64,000 nt of DNA from Albugo candida (GCA_905220665.1 CAJNAR010000161.1:310001-374000), one strand, 5' to 3'. Counted from the first letter of the stretch, positions 1 through 12,057 are shown. Numbers and translations are program-made. The notes: generated by a model not told the origin, from the sequence alone.

Positions 1-1
1 G

Positions 2-1584
2 ACGTTTCCCCAACAACTGGTTAGAGTTGGTAAAGTGATTGAACAAATCGTTTACGACAAGCAGCTCTATCCAGTACGGGGTAAGAACGCTCCTATTCCA
101 ACGGAACGACCACGTTTTGGCCAACGTGGTCCTTACTGCTTGGATTTGGGTGCTGCATTAGCCTCGGGAACACGGCAGCAATCAAACGAAAACAAAAAGA
201 GCAACAACAACAAAAAACCAAACACAACTCACACTCAACCTCATAATCAAAAACAAGCAAAACCGCAACAAGAAAAACAAAAACAAACAACCGCGCCAGC
301 GGCAGTCGCGGTGGTCCCAAAAAAGGTGGAGAAGCCAGTTCAAATTCAGGAATTGGAGACGAAGCGACCGGAGCGAAAAAATCCCGACCAAATTTGGTTG
401 GAGCTCAGCAGTCCTCCCTCTATCTCACCACCAGGGGCACCAGACTTCTCTCAGCCTACTCCCCCAATCCTCCAATTGAAAAGTCGATCATCTTCCCATC
501 CACGGGTGGAGAAGGATGGTGACACATACATGCAGTTGGCATGGACAAGAGGAATACGTAATCGGACTGAGCTGTTCGACCAAATGGTTTCCAATGCACC
601 ACCTCGTCCGCTCATAACGTTGGCGACAAGTAATTACTTTGCTGTGCTCGCAACTATGGAGGTGGAAGTCGAAGAAGTCCAAGCGGTTGCCAATCCGGCG
701 CATGGCGACCGCATTCAAATTATTCCCGTGAAAGCACGGATGCCAAGAGATAGCCCCCTCGAAAGAGGCGGCACACTTTTATAAGAAGCGTCATACAACG
801 GTAGAAAAAGCAGAGCGACCAACTCGAATTGGTGAAATCGGAGAGCTCATGGAAATGAATTCCAAAAATGCACTCCACCAGTTTCGACCGGACAAGCTGG
901 TTCAAGCCGATGCGTGCATCCCTCATGTGCGTCGGCTGGTACAATTTTGTACCAACCCAGACCAAATCATCCGGGCAGCATTAGATCATCCCATCACCAT
1001 GCATGGGGTGCTTATTTCATGCATGGAGTCGAATGATCCTGCGTTGGACGAAGTAGCACATCTACTTCAAATCAATCGCGTTTTTGCAGCGCAATCTCGG
1101 CGAAGATGTCGCATTTACGACGCGATGGAATCGCCACATGGGTGGAAAAGTTCCCTCAAAGAGAGCTGTATTGTTCGAGAAAGTAATGTCGTGGTGGAAG
1201 TCAGTGCCGGACACTGTTCACGGTTTGACTCGGGCGACCAAAGCTCTCGCATTATTGGAACTATTATTTATGTTTACTGCCCCGACATTTTACACAAACG
1301 ATCATTGGATCCACTATCTCACCGATAGACCCGTGATCTGGATTCCGGGTCAACATTGTCGTTTACTCCCCATCAATGTGCTTATCTTGTTGTTACGCTC
1401 CGATGTGGGCATAAAGTGTTGGTCTCAATGGTTTGGTGGTAAATGGCAAGGACTTCTCTGTGGCGATATCGGCGAGCTCTCAGTCAATCTCAGCTTTTTC
1501 CCTGAAGAGAAAGCAACACTTCACCTCTCAGAAGAAGATGGTGAAATGAGGTCGATTGCCGGTCCACTTCAGCGTGAATGCTAA
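2..1584 (+). pseudogene. LINE ORF1 (gag-like) remnant
   Basis: The reading frame is open from base 2 to 784, then continues in two other frames (about 790-1200 and 1084-1584), so at least two frameshifts are present. The N-terminal third is low-complexity and rich in Asn, Gln, Lys and Pro, as in nucleic-acid-binding ORF1 proteins. The middle and C-terminal parts have no motif I recognise. The last frame overlaps the start of ORF2 by 29 bases, a common LINE arrangement. The identification rests mainly on its position before ORF2 and on the matching segment in the minus-strand copy at 18093-18850. Confidence 0.75.
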
Positions 1585-2419
1585 GGGCTCCTCGATTATT
1601 TCAACGTGGAACAATATCTCAGCAGTCACGGTGAATGTTAATGGAATTCATAAAAATGGTCATCTTTTTATCCACCACATTCTATCACAACACTCCATTT
1701 GTTGTGTTCAAGAAACCAAGTTTCACGATCACAACCAACTGGACTCATTTCAGTTTTTATTATCCTCAAAAATGCAGCACAAAATGTTTGTCAATGACCA
1801 CAACAGTGCTTTTCTCCATCTGACTCAAAACCGCAGTGGCGGTGTCATGACAATCCTTCGTTCAGACTTACCTCATTACTCAACAGCTGAAGAACTCACC
1901 GAACGCAGCATTCGAAATCGTTATTTGGTTTTGCGTCTTCTCATTCACGATGCACCGGTGTATATTCACAATGTATATGCACCGGTCAAGGCCGAGGAAC
2001 GAGTGAATTTTTATGAGTTATTGCTTTCCAACACTTTCGAATCGACCGCAACACATATCGTATTTGGTGATTTCAACACACCACTCGATCCAGCTATCGA
2101 TGCTTCGAGTGGAACAATTCGACACGAACGAAGTCGATTAGCGTGTTTGGAATGGCTTTCACAGTTGGGTGTGGTAGACGCTTGGCGAATCCAACATCCG
2201 ACTGAAAAAGTATTTAAAGGACCATTACCGCGCAAGAATCGACTAGATTACATCTACATGTCGGAAGAGCTATTCAATATGGTATACAAAACCTCTGAGT
2301 ATTTTCATCCACGAAATGCGGGAGATCATCTGGCACAAAAAGTAATTTTTGCAAATCCAACTGAATCTCCGGGTCAAGGATATTGGAAATGTTCATTAAG
2401 AATATTTGAATATTCTTAA
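1556..2419 (+). pseudogene. LINE ORF2 N-terminal endonuclease domain
   Basis: An open frame of 287 codons carries the endonuclease/exonuclease/phosphatase signature of LINE ORF2 proteins: VQETK near residue 52 (metal-binding Glu), VYAPV near 140, GDFNT near 171 and RLDYIY near 231, with a DH pair near 258. In the family this domain nicks target DNA to prime reverse transcription. The frame ends at 2419 and the reverse transcriptase continues in another frame from 2406, so ORF2 is interrupted here by a frameshift. Confidence 0.9.
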
Positions 2420-5400
2420 GTTGTCGAAGCAATCAAATTGGAAGCGATTTTGGTGCTCGAACAGTTACGGACATTCGAATCCCGGTAAAATGTGGGAAAG
2501 TTGGAAGACGAAAATCAAGAAACAGCTTCAAAGCATTGAAAAAAAGGTTGCAAAAGATAGCCGACGTGATGTTGAGTCTAGCCAGCATGTTTTGGAATTC
2601 GCAGCAGCTCGATATCGCATCCAAGACACCAATGAGTCACGGTATTTTTACGAATCGAGTCTCCACCAATTTAGAATCTCAGTCGAAAACAATGCGAAAT
2701 ACAGCCAAGATGAAAGCTTCGACCATCACGTGAAGCATATGGAAAACTCTTCCAAGCATTTTTTTCGCCCTCCAGATAGTTCTTGTCGTCGCGTGCCGAT
2801 CGAAAATGTTACCAAAAAATGTGGTACCGTGACATCGAACCCGAGGGAGATTATTGACGAATTCAGAGATCATTGGGGTGGTGTCATGGGCTCTGTTTAT
2901 AGCTCAGAGACCGACTCAAATTTTCCAAGTGAAAGAAAGCAGAAAAAGTTACTCGATTCGATTCAAGTTTCTCTTGCCTCAGCAGAGCAAGACCGTCTCT
3001 CCACTCGTTTAAGTACGACCGAGATGGCGGAAGCGATCAAGCACATGCGGAGTAGTTCTTCTCCAGGTATGGATGGACTACCAGCTGCATTTTATCAGCT
3101 TGATCCGGAAACGTTTGGAGAGTGTCTGAAGATCGTGTTCGAATATCAGTTGGAAAGAGGAATTTTACTTCGATCACAACGTCATTCGGCAATAACATTA
3201 TTGTACAAAAAAGGATCATGAGGTGATCTTGGCAACTATCGACCGATCGCACTGCTTTGCGTCGATGTGAAAGTACTTTCAAAAGTGTTGGCGTATCGAT
3301 TGCAACGTTTTTTGCCAAAATTGATCCATCAAGATCAAAAAGCATTCGTGCGAGGAAGGTCAATGCATCATCATATTCGACATCTCACCGACATCCAAGA
3401 CTTGGTCACTCATCGTGGGGAGGAAGCTTATGCGACTTTTCTCGACTTTAAGAAAGCTTATGATCGAGTCAATTGGACGTACATGTTTCGCGTGTTGGAA
3501 AAAATGGGCGCTGGAAAAAGTTTCATCGACTGGGTTCGTCTTTTGTACAATAACACAAAGGCGCAGTTGATGATTAATGGAAATATCACACCGTCCATTA
3601 CACCACAACGTGGAGTGAAACAAGGTGATCATCTCTCAGCATTTCTTTTTCTGATGACGATCGAGCCTTTGGGAAATTTACTTGGTCAACATGAAGAACA
3701 TGGCATTTGGATTAAAATGGCAGGACTGTCGCAACTGGATTATTTTTTGCGGACGATTAGACATTACTTCAAGAGACACCAAATGATGTTTTGACGCAAC
3801 TCGAACTCGTCCAAGTCTATTGCGATGGATCGGGTGCGAAACTCAACTTGAGTAAATCATCTTTGCTCTCGTTGAATCGGACCATGCCGTGTCCACGTAT
3901 TCCCAATTTGACCATAATGGGTCCGGAGGATTCGGTCAAGTATTTGGGTATTCCGTTCGGCCAGACACCGACTCATTCGATGGTTATTTCAACTCTCGAT
4001 AAGCGTTTTTACGATGGGTTTGGTGTATGGTTTCGATGAGCCCGAACTGTCCGTGGTCGACTACTGGTTGCGCAGACGATGATTTTATCACGTTTGTGGC
4101 ATCACAGGATGCACGTTGATATACCAGTAGCGACAATTCGAAAGTGGCAATCGATGTTAAATCGATTTGTGCTTGGTCGGAAACACAAAAAAGATTCAAA
4201 ACATGTTCACCTACTCAGTAAAGATTTTTTATATTTTCGCCGACAAGATGGTGGACTACAAGTTCCTTTTTTGGTGGGACGATTAAAGCTACAACGTATT
4301 CAATTCCTTCATCAGTTCGCATCCGATGCGTCAACAATTATTCCTGCGAATGGGACAACTGCTACGACGGAATTATTACAACTTATCCAACCTTCCTTTG
4401 GACCACACAAGCCGATGGATATATTCACCATCGCACCAAATCGACATGGGAAAATGGTTCAATGGGAGAGCATATCGTCATGGTGGAAACACGCATTTAA
4501 AATGTGGCATCAGATGGATTGGAGCATTTCAATATCAGACTTAAATGTTTCACAACGCCGTCAGTACTACATGGAACAACCGATGTGGTTTCACTGCGAG
4601 CAAAAGTTACATTACGAAGCTGCTACTCGTCATCCGAGTACGTAGAACGTTTGATACAATCTTGGTATGGTGGATGAACCACATCGCACATTACGAAAAT
4701 CGTTTGCTACGCTTTTTGAGATTCGCAGTCTTCAAGACTTTTTTCGTTAAAACGACATGTGGCCAACGAAGGACGATTTCGTCGCCAACTATTACAACGA
4801 CGAAGAGCTGAACACATCGGATATGGCTGAAGACAAGTTGCTGAGTCGACTTTACAATGAAGTCACTCAGATTCTCCAGCGTATCCACTCGACGATTGGT
4901 ATCATCACTTGGATTACAACAACCACAAGTGGTAGATCATTTTATGTGGGAGTAAAAGCACGGAAAGGAAACATTATTTTCCATCTATTTCACGCTCACA
5001 ACTCTCACTAATCGTCTGGAAACCTCCCGAACCAGCCAAGAGTCATCCGATGTCGACACATTGGTCATCACGGGGAGAGATCGGACGCACTGGATTCAGA
5101 ACGAGTTCGAACTTTTATGGCTACATCACGACATCTTCGAAAACGTGTATTGCCTATTTACGAAGATCTACAGTTTCGTCTAGCCTTCCGAATGCTGCCA
5201 GTTCGATCTCTTTTCTGGTTCTTAAAGGATATTCAGCCCGACATTATATTGTGCGCGCAGCCTTCGTGTGGGGAAGTGGAATCCGATCAACATCTCTTTT
5301 TAGAGTGCGATCACACGGCGCAATTATGGAGGGAGTTACTCCCTAGTTGGGATCAGTTTTTCTCCTCTCGACCACGTTGGACGCATATTGCATGTGCAAT

Positions 5401-5755
5401 CGTACCACCACTACGGTCGGATTGGAAAGACTATTTCGACATTATCTCAGATTTATGGCTTGCATTGCAAGCGGTGACACTGCACTTCGTCTGGACAGAT
5501 CGGAATCGTCGTTTGTTCGATCATCGATCAGCAACTCCGACAGTTCCAGCACTTTCCGTGATCTGCACCACGTTTAGTGCGCACGTTCGGTACTTTCGTA
5601 GGCAGTGTTACGACCAAGACGAACGCAGTCGGCTTGGAAAGGTGCTGGATCAACTAGTACAGCAAGGATCAATTAGTGGATTTTTTAAAAGCCGAAGATC
5701 ATTACTGCGGGTACGGCTCAGGCAAGTGGAAAGGCAAGTGCAACTCGCGTCCTAG
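2406..5755 (+). pseudogene. LINE ORF2 reverse transcriptase and C-terminal zinc-knuckle region
   Basis: The fingers/palm motifs are readable: SPGMDGLPAAFY, then NYRPIAL after an in-frame TGA at 3219-3221, FLDFKKAYDRVNW (first catalytic Asp) and GVKQGD. The catalytic FADD box is present but out of frame, in a T run at about 3743-3757, and is followed directly by a TAG at 3758. Coding resumes in the FADD frame at 3791. Another TGA at 4037 and several shifts follow. The 5117-5755 frame has the terminal zf-RVT pattern (Cys-x4-Cys with a downstream QHLFLEC). No RNase H domain is recognised. Confidence 0.92.
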
Positions 5756-6064
5756 TCCTAGTTGGATGGCATTGTTCAGACTAGTGTGGCGCACACCAAT
5801 TTGAAAACCACGGTAGTTTTGGACCATTTTACAGCACACGGTAGTTTTGGATCATTTTTTCACAACTCTTTACAACTTTCAACAATTATCCGTTACACGA
5901 TGGATACACTCTCGTACTGTAGTGGTGAACGTTACCGCACTGCAGGACTAGCACCGAAGGACATATTATTATCTCTCACAAGTATTTCACGAAACGTTTT
6001 TTATATGTTTGTATGTTATTTAAGATAGCCTAGGCAACTAGAGAAGTCAGTTAGTCTAATTCTA
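5756..6064. other. Non-coding gap between the two convergent LINEs
   Basis: No gene is seen. It holds the presumed 3' tail of the plus LINE, a short direct repeat (5809-5858), and an AT-rich stretch with a TATTTAA motif near 6015. This part resembles the end of an LTR, but no partner copy was found in the window, so a solo LTR is only a possibility. Confidence 0.5.
5809..5858 (+). repeat. Two tandem copies of a 22-bp unit in the LINE 3' tail
   Basis: The unit CACGGTAGTTTTGGAYCATT occurs at 5809-5830 and again at 5837-5858, separated by 6 bases and differing at one position. Confidence 0.8.
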
Positions 6065-6252
6065 GTAATATAGACACCTTCACCTGTACTCCCGCATGAA
6101 ATGATCCGCCACTTGCATTTGGTTGGATCCGAGTGATCAGACAAATCGTTCAGTGAATACGCTGTAGTATCTGCGTGACTGCATTGTAAATTCGACTCAG
6201 CAACTTGTCTTCAGCCATGTCCGATGTCTTCAGCTTTTCGTGGTTTTAATAA

Positions 6253-6394
6253 GGGAATTGTTATTTCCACCACACTTTTTACAATTTCCATCATACCATA
6301 ACTTTCAATATCACAGGCGCACCACACCACACCACAGCACTCTCGTTCGCCCGATCTCTTCGCTCTCATTCGCTCAGTCTCGCCTTCATTTGCT
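6253..6394 (+). repeat. Left terminal inverted repeat of the MULE
   Basis: It pairs with 8973-9110 in inverted orientation. It includes the shared stretch GCACTCTCGTTCGC followed by a run of CTCATTCGCTCAGTCTCGC-type sequence. There is no coding content. Confidence 0.92.
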
Positions 6395-7359
6395 AGAAGT
6401 TCTGGAAAGGTCGTGTTTATTAACCTCGTCAAGTCGTCTGGTTTATATACTTGGCTCATTTGTGTCAAACGACTCTACACAAACTAACTAAATTCTACTT
6501 CCTAAATTTCTGGCGTACCGATTTTGACTTTGTTCTTTTTAACTTTGTTTTGATTGCAACAACCGATTTGTGCTCTAGGAATGTGACAGCGGTGGTGGTT
6601 GTTCCTGCCGTTGTGGCCATGCATAAAGGTAGGGGCCAAGCAAACGCCGCCATTGACGGACGAAGGGCGCATCAAAGTTGCAGCAAAGCGGTCCGAAGTA
6701 TAATGCCGGAAGAGGACCATTGTCCAAGAGCTGAGGGACTTGGAAATTGCTCGTGGCTGGCTGAACATCATTGGGATCAAACGCGCACCGAAAACAAAAT
6801 CGCTCGGAATAAACGAGAATGACGAAATCCGGAAGCCGTTGTCATTGTGCAGCAGACCGGATACCCGTGCGAAAGTGTTTGCCGCAATTATCATGTGTAG
6901 TGGCGCAGAGAACTAGTAGCCGTAGTCGGCCGGTGATTCGGCGTGCTCGGTTTCTTGCGTGAATATCTCAAGGTTGACAGGCGAACCTGGCTCCGTCAGT
7001 TGCTCGATGTAAAATTCCTTGTTATTGTGAAGATGCGTGGCCATGCTAAGCTTTTGTAATGGCTGGATTCATCACACGGACTGCAATGACGGCGACGTTT
7101 TGTGGCATGCTCAAATCCGGATGGATCTCGCTTTGTCGACGACCTCTGCTTGTTTTTGGTCCCAACAGTCCTACTCTTGGCTTTCACCACAGAGTGATCG
7201 CCGAGGGCGGTATCTGACCAGCCAGCAACTTGTCAATCAGCGCGCAAGCGATCGCGCGTTTAGCTGTGGGCCATGATCTGGATACCTCCTGCAGCCGATT
7301 CAATGCACTGCTCAGCTCTGAGATGCGAACCTGGCCGTCTTCAACCGGCTGTTGGTAAT

Positions 7360-8853
7360 TCAGGTGCCAATGCTGTGCAATGCAACCAAGACTGATTGGT
7401 TCCTTTCCGCCCAATTTGCATATGTCAATAGCACAGGGTATGACAAGCGTTGTGCTGAATGCACCACTGCACTCCCGTAATGGTTGATTGGTAGCCGCGC
7501 TTCGGCCATCAAATCAAGCTGCGTATCGATCAATCGCAACGCGTGCTGTGATATGGCACCTTTCAAATCCGCATATGCCGGAACTTCTCGTAAACAATGC
7601 GGCATTCTGGTTTGCTTCGTTACAACAGAGGCGCAGAATGCATGAGCCCCCTCTACCGTCGATGTTGATGTATTACAGAGAGGTTGGCTATCGCATGTCC
7701 AAGCTGCGAAAAACTTCTCTTTATGCACAAGCCATGTTTCACTGAGATAAGTGCACACTGCCTGCAAATCCGAAAACTTGGTAAGAATTTGTTCCCTGTG
7801 TAATTGGGTCTCGTCAGGTGTGCGGGCCTGGAAAAGGCCGGTACACAGCTGCAGAAGTGCCTCATGGTGGTCGTTTTCTTGGAAATGTGCCTTTGTCCTT
7901 GCGAGAACATTCTTTTCAATGTGCCACAAGCACAAAAGGTGGCGGGAGCCAGGAGCTACACGTGCGCGGGCTGCTGCCAATGACGAATCTGCATCGGAGA
8001 CTACCACATCCGGAAGTGCGTCATTGACATACAGCTGGCCAACCTCCTTCTAAGCCCACACATAATCAAGTTAAGCTTCTCCACTTAGAAAAGCGAAGCC
8101 AATCGAGAAGCTGGTGTTCAAGCTTGTGCGGCCGACAAAGTGCAGCAACAGCATCCGGAACCGGTTGGTGTTGTAAGTGCAGTCTAACAAGAGCACTGAA
8201 CTGCACTGTTTGGCGAGCGCCACAGAGTTGACATGCGCAAAAAAGAATCGTTTCGCACTGCCATCGGCGCTGCATTCGAGCGCGCGATAGAACTCGTGTC
8301 GGACTCAAGCTCTTCCATCAGCGATTGAATAGACGTTCGGCCGTCCAGTATTACGCGACGACGTTTTGATTTGGCGGTATAGATCGTTCTTGCGATCGCC
8401 AAACTTTATGGATCCTCTTGGCGTGATGATTGCAGCACTTGGCGCGTGGGCACACCAGCTGCTATCATCTTCTAGACAGACTCTTTTGTGTCATTGTTCA
8501 GACGCCGGCAACTCGGATGCCCAGCAAGGTTGGGCAATTCACTTCGAGATACCATCCAGCGTTCCGCTTAATTCCAATTGCTTTCCACTTGCAGTCGGTC
8601 ATACGTGTCCCGTTTTCCCGTTGGCTCTTTTCTGGAACAAGGTGGACTAGTTTCCGCTTTCAAAATGAGCCGCCAAGGTCACAACCAAGTTCCACACGCG
8701 GATTGGTGCGAGTTTTGTCCGACCTTTGACTGTGAACGCGAAACCTGTCTCCAGTCCGTAATTCTTGACATGATCTATAAGTGCTTCTCGATCCACAGAG
8801 ACCATCTGTGTGCTGAGTTCGGCCCTTCTGTTGGAGACTCTGGTTAGAAGCAC
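7360..8853 (-). pseudogene. MULE-type DDE transposase, frameshifted
   Basis: The best segment is 7360-8007. It starts with VVSDADSSLAAARARVAP (a catalytic Asp) and LLCLWHIEKNVLART, the H-x-LC-x-WHI-x-N signature of Mutator transposases, and later has STVEGAHAF, matching the region of the third acidic residue. Upstream, 8066-8250 read in another frame gives LLLDCTYNTNRFRM and VGRTSLNTSFSIGFAFL, the first catalytic Asp block, so a frameshift or stop separates the two near 8050. The N-terminal 8647-8853 may be the DNA-binding region. The gene is non-functional as it stands. Confidence 0.88.
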
Positions 8854-8972
8854 GCTTCAAATTTGTGGGGCGTTCAGATCAGTCAGCACATTTTGCACAA
8901 CAGACGAAGTCACAGCCGGTCAATTTTCACGCAGGGTAAAACAGTGACAGAAGTTACAAGAGCGAGTTTGCG

Positions 8973-9110
8973 AGCAAATGAGAGCGAGACTGAGCGAATG
9001 AGAGCGAAGAGATCAGGCGAACGAGAGTGCTGTGGTATGGTGCACCTGTGATATTAGAAGTTATGGTGTGGTGGAAATAGTAAAAAAGTGTGGTGGAAAT
9101 AACAATTCCC
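8973..9110 (-). repeat. Right terminal inverted repeat of the MULE
   Basis: It is the reverse complement of the left repeat at 6253-6394. It is immediately followed by the TTTAATAA duplication at 9111-9118. Confidence 0.92.
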
Positions 9111-9119
9111 TTTAATAAA

Positions 9120-9911
9120 GGGTATTGATATCCCGACAACTTTTCTTTAATTAGATTTTTATTTTTCATTTTAAATACATCATGCCTAATTAAATTATTA
9201 CTCCCACAACTTTTTTGTAACAATAAATAATGGTTTCGATATCCCGACAACTTCTTGTAAAATACATTTATTTTTTATTTAGATTACGTCATGCCTGCTT
9301 AAATTATCACTCCCACAACTATTGAAAAATAAATAAGTTTACATTTCCAACTAATAGAAGTCATTTACGTCTAAGGCTCACCATTAATAGACGATTCATT
9401 ACCAGTTTCTGTTGTTGAGCTATAATGCGTCGTAAAGACACAGCAATTATTATGTACCAACGCCGAAAATAAAATAAATTTAGGAAATTTTTTATTTACT
9501 AGAGCTTGTCCTGGATCTGAGCTAGCGAAAGTTGCGTTCCTCACGGTGGCGCGGTATTGCCAATCTGCATCCACCTGAGGTTAATTTGCATCTGAACAGC
9601 TTGCCAATGAGTATTTCTTACATGCAAAGGTGTGGTCTCATTCCCATTTGCTACTATAGAAAGTAAGTAGAATGTGTCGAATGGAATATGTCATATGTAT
9701 TAGCCGATCAGTTGAAATTCTCTGTGTATTAGCCAATCACAAATAAGTCTCGATTTAAGTTGTTGGCGCAACAATTAAGGGTGTGTATGGATGTGGTTAA
9801 TTAGAAATGTAAAATTATTTATGTATTTTGCAAAAAAGAAAAAGTTTTGAGAGTAATAATTTAATTAGGCATGCTGTAATTTAAAAAAAAGTTGTCGGGA
9901 TATCAATACCC
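9120..9911. mobile_element. Non-autonomous inverted-repeat element (MITE-like), 0.8 kb
   Basis: The left end GGGTATTGATATCCCGACAA (9120) recurs inverted at the right end (to 9911). The inverted match continues through CATGCCTAATTAAATTATTACTC, giving about 75-95 bp of terminal repeat. The left terminal block is duplicated in direct orientation: a second, diverged copy with GATATCCCGACAACTT and CATGCCTGCTTAAATTAT lies at about 9228-9325. The AT-rich interior has no recognisable gene. LINE sequence resumes at about 9914, so this is an insertion. A TA target is possible but the flanks are too diverged to be sure. Confidence 0.82.
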
Positions 9912-9913
9912 TC

Positions 9914-11057
9914 GATATAGGGCGACGAAATATTCTTTCGTCGGCCATGTGTCGCTTTCTCGATAAAAGCCGTGTAGACTTCGAATTTCGTAAGCTGTAG
10001 CGAACGATTTTCGAAATGTGTGTTGTGTTTCGTCAACCACTCCAAGCTTGTTGATCACAGTAGAACCACATCGGTTGTTCCATGTACTACTGACCGCGTT
10101 GTAGAACTTTCAAATCTGAAATTCTAATGCTCCGATCCACCTGATACCACATTTTGAGTGCAAGTTTCCACCATGAAGATGTACTCTTTTAGTTTCATTT
10201 CCCCATGTCGATGGGGTGTGATGGTGGATATGTCCATCGGTCTGTGTAGTCCGAACGTAGTTTGGATAAGTTGTAATAATTCCGTCGAAGCAATTGTCCA
10301 ATTCGCAAAAACAATTGTCGACGCATCGGATGTGAACTGCTGAAGGAATTGAATACGTTGTAGCTTTAGTCGTCCCACCACAACAAAAACTTGCAGTCCA
10401 CTATCTTGTCGACGAAGATAGAAAAACGCTTTGCTGATCATGTGAACGCGTTTCGGATCTTTTTTGTGTTTCCGTCCAAGCACAAATCGATTTGGCATCG
10501 ATTGCCACTGTCGAATATTCTTCGCTGGTATGTCCACGTGAATAGTGTAATTCCACAGGCATAATAATATCATCGTCTGCGCAACCAGTCGACCACGGAC
10601 AGTTCGTGCACGTCGAAACCATACACCAAATCCATCATAGAAACGCTTGTCAAGAGTTGATATACCCATCGAAGGAGTCAGTTCTAGCCGAACGGAATAC
10701 CCAAATACTTGAACGAATTCTCCGGGCCTATTATGGTCAAATCGGGAATACGTGGACACGGCATGGTCCTATTCAACGAGAGCAAGCAATATTTGCTTAA
10801 GTTGAATTTCGCACGCGATCCATCGCAATAGACTTGAACGAGTTCGAGCTGCGTCAAAACACCATGGTGTCTCTGAAAACAACGTCGAATCGTCTACAAA
10901 AAATAACCTAGTTGCGACAATCGCGCCACTGATCCAAACACCATGCACTTCATGTTGTTCAAAGTAATTTTCCCAAACGTTCGATCATCATCAGAAAAAG
11001 CATTTTGAGAGAGGATCGCCTTGTTTCACGCCATGTTGGAAATTGTGATACTCCCAT
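9914..11057 (-). pseudogene. Minus-strand LINE ORF2, C-terminal RT segment
   Basis: The frame 10124-10759 is clearly homologous to plus-LINE 3930-4530, sharing STLDKRFYDGFGVWFR, RFVLGRKHKKD, RRQDSGLQV and GRLKLQRIQFL. The left part (9925-10120) matches plus-LINE 4545-4790 and the right part (10960-11045) matches the GVKQGD region near 3600-3680. It is cut at 11057 by the Gypsy insertion and at the left by the MITE/MULE pair. Confidence 0.9.
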
Positions 11058-11232
11058 ATTAGTTTCTGCTGGTAAAAACGAAAAGAGAAGTTCAATTAGG
11101 TTCTTAGGGCACAATCTGTGCAAACCTAAGCCTACTGAATCTTTACTGGATTGTTTTCCTGATTCCTAGATATTTTTTGACGTCATTGCTTGCGTAATTA
11201 TGTATCGTCTTTCGCATGCCGTTGTGCCCTGC
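11058..11232 (-). repeat. Gypsy 3' LTR
   Basis: Direct repeat of 15858-16034 with scattered substitutions. The exact first and last bases are uncertain by a few positions because the flanks do not show clean TG...CA ends. Confidence 0.85.
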
Positions 11233-11824
11233 ATCCTCCTCGAGCGGAATTCGCAATGGCGAATCTTGAAGTCTTGTTCCAGCCCCCCCCCAATGGGACA
11301 CACGGCGAATGTTCTTTTTTCCCCCAGGTAAACTCGTGCTCTGTAAGTCCATGCCACTTGACGAGCCACTCAGGCTGTTTGTTGTAGACACGTTTCTGGA
11401 CCAGCGCTTCTATAATGTACAACTCGCTACCGGTTTCCTTCTCGAAGATTACCGGCACTGCTTTCGGGACCGGGCGGCTGCTTAATCGCTTGGGGATCGG
11501 GACGAAATGGCTTAACAATTCGATATTGAAATTGGGGTGCAACTTGCCGAGGCTTTGTGGCAGCGCAAGTTTTGCCGCAATTTTCTTGATCATGTCCTTA
11601 ATCTGAAATGTTCCGATCCTCTTCGACAACAGCTTCGTCTTGATCGTTTCGTGTCTCTTCTCGTGATGCTGTAGCTTGAGGTGTCTGCCATCGAGCATGA
11701 TCAGATCTCCATCCTGAAATGTCACAATACTGCGCTTCGTGTCGTAGAAGCCCCTTTGTTTTTCTTGAGCTTTGGCCAGACTGATTTGCGCGACTTTAAT
11801 GATCTTTTGCCTCGTGTCTGTCAT
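11198..11824 (-). pseudogene. Gypsy integrase C-terminus with chromodomain
   Basis: The frame contains the integrase C-terminal region (FQDGDLIMLDGRHLKL, then LHPNFNIELLSHF) and, near residues 130-165, LYIIEALVQKRV and PEWLVKWHGLTEHEFTW. This is the chromodomain fold signature with its aromatic residues, placing the element among chromovirus-like Gypsy elements whose integration may be directed to modified chromatin. The downstream end runs into the LTR, so the true stop was probably earlier. Confidence 0.85.
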
Positions 11825-12057
11825 TTGTCTTGCCTAATCGGCTAAAAGGAGCTACTTTCCGGCGCCATTGATACTTCCAGAGATAGCATTGCTGACCTGT
11901 CGCCCTCTGTCAATCTCAAAAGGTGATGACTGTGTTGACTTGCTCACCCGAGTGCATGAACGAACTCGATATTCCCGAGATAAGTTGTCCAGTCGATGCC
12001 ATGGTACGACACCGTGCAGCGTAGCGCATCCTCCATAATCAAATTTTGTCGTTCAGT

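Larger units (their letters stand above)
1..5755 (+). mobile_element. Non-LTR (LINE) retrotransposon, degenerate, 5' end outside window
   Basis: Two consecutive coding regions are visible: an ORF1 rich in Gln, Asn and Lys, then an ORF2 with an apurinic-endonuclease-like domain, a reverse transcriptase and a C-terminal Cys/His zinc-binding domain. This is the usual order of LINE elements. The frame is already open at base 2, so the element starts left of the window. Frameshifts and stops break both ORFs, so this copy is dead. A second copy of the same family lies on the opposite strand from about 6065 to 19030. Confidence 0.93.
6253..9110 (-). mobile_element. Mutator-like element (MULE) with ~140-bp TIRs and 8-bp target duplication
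   Basis: Terminal inverted repeats begin GGGAATTGTTATTTCCACCA at 6253 and end with its complement at 9110. They match over about 140 bp (6253-6394 against 8973-9110) with scattered differences. The direct repeat TTTAATAA flanks both ends (6245-6252 and 9111-9118), an 8-bp target duplication; 8-11 bp is usual for Mutator-like elements. A broken MULE transposase lies inside on the minus strand. Confidence 0.93.

Noticed and set aside
6301..6400. Tandem CTCATTCGCTCAGTCTCGC-like stretch as a CRISPR or satellite array
   Set aside because: It is part of the MULE terminal inverted repeat and pairs with 8973-9110; there are no regular spacers.
9371..9574. A 67-codon minus-strand frame inside the inverted-repeat element
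   Set aside because: No motif, AT-rich interior of a non-autonomous element, no relation to a transposase.
11040..11060. Idea that the LTR-like repeats at 11058 and 15858 are parts of the LINE
   Set aside because: The same LINE position continues across the pair, and Gypsy protein order lies between them, so they are LTRs of an insertion.
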